DNA of 54,207 nucleotides, taken from positions 349 to 54,555 of the forward strand of contig QAXH01004685.1 of the NCBI GenBank assembly GCA_004335635.1. Direction: 5' to 3'. Every line of letters begins with the position of its first letter. Within the stretch, counting starts at the first letter, position 1. Of this stretch, positions 20,479 to 32,400 are shown in pieces. The stretch is from Chloromonas sp. AAM2 (taxonomy: Eukaryota; Chlorophyta; Chlorophyceae; Chlamydomonadales; Chlamydomonadaceae). Made by a program: the position numbers and the translations under genes. A model generated the notes under the pieces. That model saw only the letters and a list, made by a program, of their open reading frames with translations. It searched no databases and was not told the origin of the DNA.

Positions 20479-22582
20479 TCAAGCGAGCTGAACCTGAACA
20501 TCACCTGCCACACTGTCTACCCGGGTACCTTGGCGGCGTTGCCCCCAGCCCCACCACCCCCTGCTCTGATGACCATCAGTCCCAGTGCCATGACCAGACC
20601 TCTCTTCCTGCAGCCCTGGGCCTGAGAAAGCACTTGCATCACCAGCATACTGACACAAAGCTTTGGGCCGGCCACTCGCGCCCAGGAGCCCTTGCATCCA
20701 TTCCATCAGCACCCCCTTCCTCACGTAGTCATCAGACCGCACAATCATGTCATGGAGCAGCTGAAGCAGTGCCACTTGTTGATGCCTGGAGCCAGCCCCA
20801 GCCCCACGCCCCAACACACGGTGTCCCATCACCGCAGTACGGCTTCCGGAGTCATGAACAGAAAGCCCTGCCGGTGATGCCCTTTCCATAGCCGCACCGC
20901 AAAAGCCTGCGGCATCAATGACCTCACTCACTCTCATAGCCACGTGGGGCAGAAACGGCCAGTCCACCACAAGCAACAGGCCACATACAATGCTCATGTA
21001 CTTGGCTTCAGGCTGCAGGCCTGCCGTCACATGCCCAGAAGGCATGCCCGTCTGGTTGGTGTTGCCGTTGGCCACAGGGGAATCATTTGTGGTGGGCTTG
21101 ATTTTTAGGTACAAGGGCCCGAAGTCCAAGGTTGGCGCAACAGGATGATCGTGGTACCAATGTACCGCCTGCGATGTGATGTACTCAATGCAGTACAAGG
21201 TTTCTGAGCAGCCGGATGGTAGCACATGAAGCACCTGCGCATTAAGATGGCGCACACAGAAACGATCCTTTAAAGTACATGCCCTCGCCGCATTTGAGGG
21301 GAACAGATTTGGCGGCATCATCATTACACAGCAGGTTGCTTTTTGCGTAGCATATTGTCACAAGCATCCTAGGCATCAACGGCAGCAGTACTTCAGGCAA
21401 GCCATTGTACAGAGGCAAGGAGCAGTCTGCTAACAGCACGTTGCGTAACAACTGTTACAGCTGGACTGGTGAAGTGATGCGCCAGACACACTGAGAGATC
21501 TGAGTGATGCGTGCGTACTCCGTGGCAACAGACAAGGCCCATGCCTCACCTGTGGCAATGCCTTTTCCATTGCCTCCAGCTGCTCCAGCTGCCAAGGTCG
21601 CTGCAAGCTCCTTTGCACATAGTACGGCACTGCACGGCTCGCAAGCTCCACATCGCCCCTTTGACACAGCTGAGACACAAGGGACGCAAAGCAGGCATGG
21701 CTCTTGGCCGCGAGGGCAGGCTGGGGGTGCTTGAGCAGCAAGAACACCAGCGCCAGCACACGACTGGTCGCTGCTGCTGTGTCTGGGACTGCACATGCCG
21801 CTGCTCCGACAACTGGCAGCAGGAACGCCAGCTGAGCACCTAGAACGGAATCGACCATCCAACGAGGGGTGGCGCTCACTCCGTCTTGCGCTCTCATAGA
21901 GTGCAGTTGTGTGGTTGAAGGCAAGCTATCCGTGCCTGCCTGCTGATGCGTCACCATCTGTACAGGCCGGATGAGAACTTCGTAGCAGGGCAGGCCAGCT
22001 AGCAGGTCAGCAGCGCCGGCTGGAGCAGCCAGCATGGCAGGGACCAGCGAGGCCAAAGGGCGGGAAAGGGACTCCAACGGCACAGCACAGAACTGCACAG
22101 CGGCCGCGACTGCCAGCGCACGAGCTGCGGCCCTGGCTCGCACGTCCTTCTGCGCCTGTGACGGCGCTGTTTCTTCAGCTGCTGTGCTTTGGACACGTCC
22201 TGGCTGTGGCTGTGGCTGTGATGCTGGCTGCGCCCGTGAGTCTTGCTGGCGTGGCATCGGACCGGTTGAAATCCCTGGTTGGGCATTCGAATGGTCCACA
22301 GCCGGTGGCACTGCAGCTGCAGCCACAGCAGCTGGCAGAGGCGTGACTGTGACCACGTAGAGTTTGTCCAGCAGGCCGCGGAGCACAGCCGGTGCCGCTG
22401 GTGGCGCCGGTGACAGCTGATCCAGCCAGCCAGGCGGGGCAGTCAGGGCCAGTGCACCGTATACCCGCCCTGCCCTCACCGCACTCATCTGCAGTGAATC
22501 TATTAGTTCTTCTGGCATTGACTTGACTGTCGTTGAACCTGTGAAGGCGTCTGCTTCCTGCTGCTGCTGCATCTGTTGCTGT

Positions 22583-22636
<54 letters not shown>

Positions 22637-25600
22637 GCTGTTGCTTGGCCATGCTGTGCAGCAACCTGAACCGCGCTGACAACGCACCGAGCCAATGCCG
22701 GCACTCGCGCATACAGGGCGTCAGCTTCCGCCTGCTCTCTCAACCATGCCGCCGCCACCGCAGGTTGCTGCTGCTGCAGTACACACAGCAGCAGCGAATC
22801 AGTAGCAAGCACCCCGCCAAGTAGGCAGTCTGCTACCATGGCTGGCAGCCGTGCAGCCAAGGGACCAGGAACCGCCACCAGATGCTGCAAACCTGGGGCC
22901 TCCAAAGCTGCCATTAGGTCACCATGGGCGTAGCCACAGCACCATCTCAACAACTGGTGTGCTGGATGATGCAAACGTTGTGTTGGTGTAAGTGTGGCCT
23001 GGCCTGTTGATAGCTGTTGTTGCTGTTGTTGCTGGTGTCTGCAAACAGCGGCTAGGCAGGACTGTACAGTACCAGCCAGGGCAGCGACCTGAGGCTGCAA
23101 GCGCCGTGCCAGGCCGCTCTGCCCCTGGCGGCCGGCCGCATCCCGCATTCCCCCGACCAATCCCCGCAGTAACCCCGCGCTGCACAGCATGGCGCCGCAG
23201 GCACGCGCAGATCCCTGCAACCTGGAACCTTCAGGCTGCACTGATGGCAGCCGATCTTGTGCCGAGACGCCAGACCGTGGGGAGCCGGGCGGTAAAGCGG
23301 CCAGCCGTGGTGGCAGGGGAAACCACGCTGTCGCGGTGACCCACATAGTTGACGATGGCGGCCCCTGTGCGCTGGTTATAGGTGCACTGGGTGCTCGCAG
23401 GTGTTGTGGCCCACGCAAGGCCGCTTGCAAACCACGGTTGCACTCAGACTGCAGCTCTGCTGAGGCACGCTGCAATAGTGTGAGCAAAGCTGCAGCTTGC
23501 AAGGATGAGAGACCGCCCAGCCTTTGAGCGCAGGACGTGCCCCATCGCTCTAATGCGGCTGCAACCGCTGCTAACAATCGCACTGCTACCTGCAGTGAAA
23601 CTCGTAAAGCCACATCCGGCGGCTGCAGACCAGCAGCATCGTTGAACCCAGATGCTGACTCTGCTGCATGCTGTACTACATGACCGTGCCGCTCTGCATG
23701 ATGCACTGCATCATGTGGAGCACGTGTTGGGAAGTGTGTGAGAACGGGCACGTGGGCAGCCATGTATGGCGCCTGCCCTGCCTCCCCTGCTGTGACGAGG
23801 TGGTGCACGGCTGTGGCGGCCGCCTGCAAGAGAGCTTGCAGGAGGGCCAGTGCTGGGTGGTCAGCTGATGGGCTGCTGCCCTGTGTGCACACCTGTATGC
23901 GGGAAGAGGTGCACAATCAACCATGGCAACATGCTTTGTGTGCTGCATACGGATCTCGCGAGAGAAAAACAAAAGATAATCAAGTTTTGGTGCACACCTG
24001 AGCAGCCCTTTGTGTGATGCCGAGGCCAAGGACCACCAAAAGTTGGTTATACTGCTACATCACATGTCTGTGGCGCTGTGCATCCCAGTACACGGAACAA
24101 ACAAATTACAACCATCCAAAGCAGACGAAGAGGAGTCTCAGGACCGCTGTAGCAAGCTCTTGCGTAAAGCCATCAGCCAAGGCAAAGCAACACCAAAAGT
24201 CTGCCAAACTGTAAGTGCAATGAGTACAGACTGCTACGCCAACTTGCTCGCCGTGACAATGTGCCAACATACTTCTACAGCAGATGTCTGTGAATACAAG
24301 TGTCACCTTGTGCACATAACTACCAACTTGCGTATGCGTACCAGCTGCACTTACAGCCTTGAAACAGCAGCTGCAAACCATGGCCTCACTCTTCAGTTCT
24401 CTCACCTGTGACAGCAGCATCTCACACCCTGTGCATGCGTCATAGCATGCCGACAGGCTGGACAGGGCTCCCTGGTACAAGCTCCCACCAGCAAGGGTCG
24501 ATGGCAGTGGCGATGATGGTAGTAGTGCTGGTTGTGATGTTAGTTGCTCGCATACGGTTGCCAGGATGGAGCTCTGCTGCGATGGGCCACAACCTGCAGT
24601 CAGGGATAAGCCATGCACCTCAGCATTACATGGCTTATCCTTATCATGGCTTACTACGGAACGGGCCTGATACTATTGGCTTGAGAGAGAGGTGGCAGTC
24701 CAAGCATCGTGTTGCTTAGCTGCGGCCCTCTTATTAAGTGGTTAGAGCGACTTGGAGGCCTGGCGTGAAGTGCCATCAACACAGATGGACAGTACGCCAA
24801 ATGAACGCGACGGCCAGTACTTGCACGTGCCTCGCGAGCTTTCCAACCGCAAGCCTCCAAGGGACTAAGCGCACCTGGGAATGCAGTGCCAAAGAACAGT
24901 ACGGCTGCTGCCTGGGCGTGTGGACCGTGCAGCAGGGGCTGGGGCGCACTGGCACAGCGCAGCACCAAGTCCACTGCCCCATGTAGGTGCTGCCTGTTGG
25001 TCGATGCTAAGCCAGTGGACTGGTTCACCTGAAGGGGGCATGGGTCACCGGTCTGAGTTGACCAATCCCTTATAACTTGGCCATGACTCAATTCATCTAA
25101 GCAGCGGCAATCGAACAATGGACACCCGCATATGGTGCTCAGTATCCAATTCTGAGTTACCAGTTTACCAGGTACTACATATACCAGGTTACCTGGCTAT
25201 TAGCTATGTCAGTTGAACAATGTCCAGGGCACGAAGGCCTGAATACAAGTCCTGCAAGGTTATCAACTGCGTTTGGCTGTGTGCGAGCATACTTGTCCCC
25301 ACTGTGTCATTGACGCAAAACAGGAGTGAAGTCATGCTACACCACTTGACAAGAAACTGCCACTATCATAGAGCACTCGCATGTCCTGGTCATGCATGAC
25401 GGCCATCACCTGGTGTGCCCAGCGAGACAGAAGCGCAAGGGACAGCACAGGCAGGCGACCGCGATCCGGCAACTGACGAGCGGCAGGTGCACTGGTGGCC
25501 CATGCCAATGCCTGCATGGCGAGCTGTGCATGCTGTGGAGAAAACTGCCCCAGCGATTGCCTGCGGTGCACAAACCAGGCGTTGGTTGCTTTCTGTTGTA

Positions 25601-26004
25601 GCAAACCTTCCGACGTCAAGTGTGGCTGCGTATGCCAGTTTTCGGTTACGTTCAGCATGGTGATGTTGGTAGGGGCTGGTTTCAAGTGGGGCTATGGATA
25701 TATGCGACAGAGGCTAAGACGCTCCCGTGATCATGCTGCTCAGCTCATGCATTGCATTGAATGCATCAGCCTGCTCACCAACGCCAGTTGTAATGTGTAT
25801 ATATAGCTGTGTTTGGCAGTGATGTGCTGTGAGTCCTCGGCAGCGTACTGACCTGTCCTGTACCAGAGCATGCAGAGCAGTAGAGACGCCTTGGGCGTCT
25901 CCTAGTGCCAGAGAAGACTTGAGCTGCTGCCATGCGGGATGTTGTTGCGGTTCCGCAGCTTGCGCCTTGGGAGACATCCATGGCAACGTACGCCGTGTCG
26001 TCAT
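20479..26004 (-). CDS. Large polyQ-containing alpha-helical (HEAT-like) protein, function unknown
   Basis: Six exons on the - strand: 25853-26004, 25377-25560, 24821-24989, 24406-24593, 21550-23892, 20479-21012; all junction phases agree, giving about 1,190 residues. ATG at 26004 was used; 25977 is an in-frame alternative. The protein is rich in Ala and Leu with many amphipathic helices (for example LALVFLLLKHPQPALAAKSH and LLQLLHDMIVRSDDYVRKGV), as in HEAT/ARM-type solenoids. A perfect polyQ tract of about 20 residues, coded by 22557-22640, and a shorter one near 23020 interrupt it. The C-terminal helices resemble, from memory only, an uncharacterised conserved plant helical protein. No catalytic motif was seen. 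The junction of the last two exons (21550 to 21012) and the start of exon 3 are the weakest. Confidence 0.65.
22557..22640. repeat. CTG/CAG trinucleotide repeat (polyQ coding)
   Basis: Mostly CTG with a few TTG on the + strand, read as CAG/CAA glutamine codons by the - strand gene. Expansion or contraction would change the polyQ length without a frameshift. Confidence 0.95.
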
Positions 26005-26433
26005 GCCGGCATGCACGGCCAATCAAGGTTTCGTCGCATGCACGATGGGCGCTTGGCGTATGGCTCGGTATCTACCAAATTAGCCGCAAACTGTCCAATC
26101 GAGGAACCATGGACGGTTTGGTGACTGGACACACTTATCACAGCACTTTCAATGATTTGCATTCGAGGCAGGATTTCTGCGGAAGAACCCACTCAATTCC
26201 ATTTCTCTTTATCTTGAATCTTTCCGACGGCGGCTGCCAGTGTACATTCCCAAAGATTTTAGGACTGGTTGATTCTGCCTCCACGCTGAGGCGCCGCTCA
26301 GACCGGCGATCCTCCAGACCTGGAGGCTCTAACCTTGTGAATTGTAGTGTAGCTGCCACTATAATCACGAGGAGGCCGCAGAGTTAAAAAGCCGAGAAAG
26401 GCGTTTTACTGCGTGCGGTAGAGAGCTGCTCAG
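26005..26433. promoter_or_regulatory. Shared divergent promoter region
   Basis: About 430 bases separate the start codons of the - strand polyQ gene and the + strand ABC1K kinase gene. Both 5' UTRs and promoters must fit here, so the genes probably share regulatory sequence. No TATA box or other defined element was identified. Confidence 0.5.
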
Positions 26434-29400
26434 ATGAAGACCAGCTCCATGGCGCAGGCTGCTGGGCGGGGCCGGGCCAGCTCATATGGAGCTGCAGGGA
26501 TGCGGCCTCTTCTGCCAGAGCGACCACTGCTTGCTCCACGGGGGTTGGATCCTCAGAGGCTGCTCGTTGGCAGGAGGGGTGGTGGCCTCGTTGTCTTGCG
26601 AGAGGCGAGTACGCACGTACCAGGTCGCATTTACTACCAGGATTACACGATGCTTCTCGTTCATTCGCGTGGCCGAGATTGCATGTATGGGGCTCACACC
26701 CACACACATCAGAGATTCGTGCCTTGATTTGGAATCAACTGCCATCTTGCACTCTCAAAACCCAGCACCCAACCTATGTGACTTAGGATACCTCTTTGCC
26801 TGACCATTATCATGTCTGCTGCCACATTCAGGCTGTGGCCACCGAGACAATCGAGGTAGAGGTCAAGCCAGTTACCCCAGCCATGAATGGCAACGGCCTG
26901 AACGGCCACAGCATGAACGGCAACGGCAATGGCTACACTAACGGCAATGGTAATGGCAATGGCCACGCCAACGGCAATGGCAATGGCAACGGTTATGCCA
27001 GCCGCACCCCTGCAGCGCCAGCAATTGTGCCTTCAAAAGCAGCCCTTGAGGTTGCCAACGGAGTGGCTGCAACTACCTTGGTCACAGCTACAGTCAAGGC
27101 TGCAGCAGCCAGTGCCCCAGCAGAGGCCCCAAGCAGCAATGGCGTTCGTGCTGCATCCCCACCCCCACCCACCCCAGCTGCCAACCCTGAAAAGTACAGG
27201 GCGCTGTCCACAGCCTCTCTGGACGAAGCTATGGACGCAGAGTCAGCTGGTCAGATGGGTACGGTGGCGGCTCAAGGCGGCCGACGCCTGAACAGGAGTG
27301 CGGCTGGCACACCTTACTCCAATCCCGGCGGCAGGTGGAGCAGCATCAAGTCTTACTCCACTTTCCGGGTGCGTCAGAGTGTGTAAGAGCATGTGTGAGA
27401 GCATATGCGAGAGCATGTGCGCCTAGTATGTGTGAGGGTAACGTGCACGCCATGATGCAGCAAGTTGCATGATGTTAGTTCAAGCTTTGTCCCTCCAGCA
27501 GCAGATATGCCAGATGGGCACGTCCAGCCAAAGGTGGCCAAACTACCGAAGCAGCAAGGAAGTGCCAGCACAATCCAGCAGGCAAATTTGATGTTTGGGA
27601 GGCTGTGCACAAAGAGGCTGGGACAAGGGAAGGCAAGAGTGTGCAATACGCGCTGTTCTCAGCAGACGTGAACACCAGAGCAGACACCAGCCCTGTACCA
27701 AAACCAGAAACCGCCACACAGAAGACATGCTGATGTCACGACCACGAGTGCAAAAGCCCTGAGCATGCACTGTGGCCTTCCTGATTGTAGCGGACACTTG
27801 AGATCTGGACCTTTGCCGTTCAATTCGCGTTCAAGTACCTGTTGCTCAACCAAAAGTGGACATACGGCAAGCAGGGTATGACTAAGGTGGGTGCATGAGC
27901 GCGTGAGCGCATGGGCGGACGTGTGCATGGGTGCATGGATGGGTGCATGAGTGTATGAGTGCACAGGCGGGTGCATGCATGGGTGCATGGGCGCACAACT
28001 TTGGTTGCACAGGCCGCACCAGGCATGATCGGTCATGATGACATCCTGAGTCCATGCATCAGCTGCATGTGGGCTGCAAGGGCATGTACGCGCAAGGGGT
28101 CGCTGCAACGCACTTATCAGAAGACACAGCCGACTGAGCGTCCATTTATTGCAGATGCATGGGAGGGACGTGAATGCCTGAGACCTGGTGCAGGCATAGC
28201 ATATCAACGGAAATGCGTGCAATGAAATGTGTGACCACAGGAGGCCGTTTCTTCCCGTAAGAGTGAGCTGGCAGTGTGGCTGCGTGAAGGGCTGGTGCGC
28301 TTGGGCCCCACATTCATCAAGGTGTGACATTAGATCCTATGCACTTGCCTGACGGCCATGCGTATACCGAGGTTGGGTCAGTATGTCCTCGCATCTCCAC
28401 GTTGACCCCAGTTCAGGCATAGGAACAGATCATGGCACGTCAGGAAGCAAGGACGCGTGTTGGCTGGCGTGATGCGTCTGTAGTATGTGTCTGTAGTATG
28501 TGTCAATCCGCCACAGACTTTCAAATGTGTCTATATAGATGGTCCTTTCACATGCCTTGCGCTTCGGTCCTGCTCTGCGTGCATTCTCAGATCGGTCAGC
28601 AGTTCAGCACGCGTGTGGATGTGCTGTCACCCGAGTTCATTAAGGAGCTGGAGAAACTGCAGGTGGCCAGGGACGGCAGGGTGACTGGGTGACAGCTATA
28701 GGAGGATGGAGTAAGATTATAAAGCAAGCATAGTTTCATGCTTGTGCGGCAGGGCCTGGAATCCAGCGTGCTTGTGGTGCATTTGGTTAATGGTTGCCCG
28801 CTGCATGAAATCAGATAGCTCGCGAGCTCACCGGGACTCATTCCCATCGCCTGTGCCTCCCAGTTTCTCCTAGGTCCATGTCAACTCAGTATGGCAACTG
28901 GCCTGGAACTGAAGAATTGTTCCTGTCTCATCTGGTGTTATTCAGGACAACGTGCCTCCCTTTGACAGCGCAACTGCCCTTGAGATAGTCGAGTTCAGCC
29001 TGGGCCGGCCCGTGGGGGAGGTGTTCGACTCGTTTGAGACGCAGCCCATTGCCGCGGCCTCACTGGGCCAGGTGCACCTGGCAACGCTCAAGGGAAAGAA
29101 GGTGGGAGCCGGTGCGGATATGAGGGATAATTGGGACAGTGATAGGTACTGCGTGCGGCGGTCGACACAGACACCAATATGACGGTCTTTTGGTGGCCGC
29201 CATGGAAGCCAATATGAGGAATAGCCAGGGCAGGCATGGACATGTGGGCTACGAGTGATTTGCGATGTTGATCCTGCTTAGCTCTCTTTTCCTTGACAAT
29301 GGACCAAATCGCAATGATACTCGCTCTTGTATCCGCAGGTTGTTGTCAAGGTTCAGCGGCCGGGCCTGAAGGAACTCTTTGACATCGACCTCAAGAACAT

Positions 29401-32400
29401 CAGAGCTCTGGTGAGCATCAACCAGATGCGCTTGAACAACCGATGTATAAACACCCTCGAGCTAGCAGCGCACACCACAACTTGGCACTACACACCAGTG
29501 CTAGCGGTACACACGATGTCAGTGCGGCCATATGCTGGTCAGCTCTAGGCATTGTAAGGCTGCCTGGCCCTGTACATGCCTTAAACTCCTTGCAGCTGCT
29601 TATCCCAATGTATTGAATGAGAAACTCACTTCCCATGCATGAACCATACATCACCCATGTATTGTCACCCATTCATGCATGCGTCCATCTCCCCATGCGC
29701 CGCAGGCCGTCTGGCTTCAGAAGGTGGACCCCAAGACCGACGGCGCTGCCCGCGACTGGGTGGCCATCTATGACGAGTGCAGCCGCATCCTGTACCAGGA
29801 GATCGACTACAGGCTGGAGGGGAAAAACGCTGACTTGTGGGTGTGGAAGGAGAGGCCTCGGGAAGTTCAGGCCAGCAGATAGAGACAGATGGTGTCACGT
29901 GGGATTGAGTTGTTCAAACACGTGTGATTTTGTTGTCACGTGGTGTGTTCCTGCTGACCATGATGCTGACCATGATGTGTTCCTGCTGACCATTGTAACA
30001 TGCTGTGATAGTGATACACGTGACATTCAAGCTGTACAATTACTGATGTGTTTGTTTTCACGTGCTTTGCAGAGCCTGCTTCTGACCTGACATTGATCAT
30101 GCTGACATTGACCATGGCATGATGCATGGCGCATGATGTTGTATGGCATTGCACATTCACTGTTTTGATTCATTGACCATGGCATTGTGTATGGCGCATG
30201 AACGTATGAGATTTAAATGTGCACTGACTGTCCGTGACTGTGCTGTCCCTTTCCTCCCAGGTTCCGTGCCAACTTCAAGGACGTGCCCTGGGTCAAGGTG
30301 CCCCAGGTGCTGTGGGAGCACAGCTCGTCAGAGGTGCTGGTGCTGGAGTACTGCCCGGGTAAGGGATGGGGAATGGATTGCTGCGGGGGGCAGAGGGAAT
30401 ACGGTTGTGCTTGCATGCAGCGGCCAGCAGACAGAAATGCACATTGCATCAAGTACCATCTCAGGGGACGCGCAAACAAGATAGTTGTGCTTTATGAGCC
30501 CCTCCATCTTGAAGCGCCCCCACCCAGCCATTCTTAGCAGTAGGTTAAGATTCACCGCTTCTCTGTTCAGCTTAGTGACGATTGTACATGATTGTATGTT
30601 TGCATAGATTTAGGTCAGACTTCTTGGGCTACACGCATGAGAACCTTGGCCCCACCACCCAACGAAAAGTTGTTCTCATTACCATCAGTTCTCATTATTA
30701 TTATTACTATTCGCTCATTTCTTGCCACACTCACAGGCGTCAAGATCAATGACGCTGCCGCCCTGGACCGCATGGGCCTGGACCGCAAGCGCCTGGCCCG
30801 CCTTGCAGTGGAGTCATACCTGCAGCAGATTCTCAGACACGGGTTCTTCCACGCGGACCCGTGAGTGGAGTCTGGGGCAGGGGTTCATGGGTGCAGGCAG
30901 CACAGCAGGAAGAGGAACCCAAACAAACGGTGGAATTGATAAGAAAGGCGGGCCGGGGCAGTGGACGAGACTCTGAAAGTGCGCTTCTACTGAGAGTTGA
31001 GTGTGATATATACAGTAGTATCAGCATTGTCATAGGCCTTCAGCACAGGAGCGGTGGCTGGTCTGCATTGGCCCGGCCAGTGATGACGAGCAGGAGCCCA
31101 AGCCTTGTGGTATCAACAGTAAAGGGCTGTGTAGTAGTAGGCGTGAGCACAAGCCCAGGACCCATCCATGCAAGCAGCACACGCAGTCAGGTTGTGGCTC
31201 AAGACGTTTTGCTAACTATACAGCTTGCGCTTGCTATGCTTGATCGCACCGTTTGTCCTGGCTATTGCTTGCTATACTTGACCTTCAGCCCAAGGCTCTT
31301 CAGCATCTACAATCACTCCTGGTCTGTGTGTCTGCCTGCAGGCACCCAGGCAACGTTGCAGTGGATGCAGAGGGGGGCGGTCGGCTCATTTACTACGACT
31401 TCGGCATGATGGGCAGCATCAAACGTGAGTGGGGAGCATTTAGATTTGCATTCTTGTAATGACCACGAAATGACAGGCATGTAATGGCCATGTGAATACA
31501 ATGCCATTTCGCAACCTCGGTGCACCTCACATATGGATGCAGACATGTGAAGGCCACTGCAGCTTGAATCGTAATGATCTTTGGCGTGTCTCTACCCTTG
31601 ATTTGCATGTCTGTGGCCGCCTGCGTCCTGACTCCTGCTTTCTTCACTCTTGATGTTCTGTTGCCCAAGCATGCTCTATGATTCATTGGTTGCATGTATA
31701 GCAGGCAGTGCAAATCACATGAATGGTGATGCAACACGCCTTGTGTATGTTCCTGAGCAGCCCAGGTGAAGGGCGGTCTGCTGGACCTGTTCTACGGCGT
31801 GTACAACCGCGACGGGGAGAAATGCCTGGAGGCGCTGCAGACCATGGGCGTGTACCTGCCCTCCGGCGACAAGACAGCGGTCAGGCGCACGGCGGACTTC
31901 TTCCTCAAGGTACCGTATTGACGCGATTTAATCACACACAACGTGATTGCATCGGATTGTTTGGACTGTGGGTTAACATGCCATACGCCTCAACCGCAAC
32001 AAAGCGCTTTTTGATCGTGCCTCTCTGCATGATTGCCTTGGTGATCCTTGTGTCGGCATGTCGTGTGCTTGGGTCGTTCAGGCATCGTTGGCACATTGGA
32101 ACAAGCATCACAACTCGTACCTGTCTTGGCTCTCAGTTCCTCCAGGAACAGTCAGCAGTTCTCTGTTATATGTGCTTGGCCCTGAGCATGCCGTCTATTC
32201 CTGTGGCATGGGGGCCCACCGCCCATTCCGCAATGCTCACCATAGGTCTTGCCTTGTTGTTGTCCCTCTGTCACCCCTGCCTCCCTCCCTTGTGTCACTT
32301 CCCCGCAGGCGTTCAGCGAGCGCCTTGACCAGCAGAAGCAGGAGCGCGTGGAGAAGGGCGCGGAGTATGACAGCAGCTTCAAGCCTCAGCGCTCGAAGGA

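Noticed and set aside
24690..24760. tRNA-Ser-like A-box (AAGTGGTTAGAGCG) in an intron of the polyQ gene
   Set aside because: No matching B box or acceptor stem at the right distance.
26929..27291. Met-Ala-rich overlapping frame in the ABC1K exon 2 region
   Set aside because: Shadow of the Asn-Gly and Ala-rich coding frame. The frame with the ABC1K sequence continues through 17 exons.
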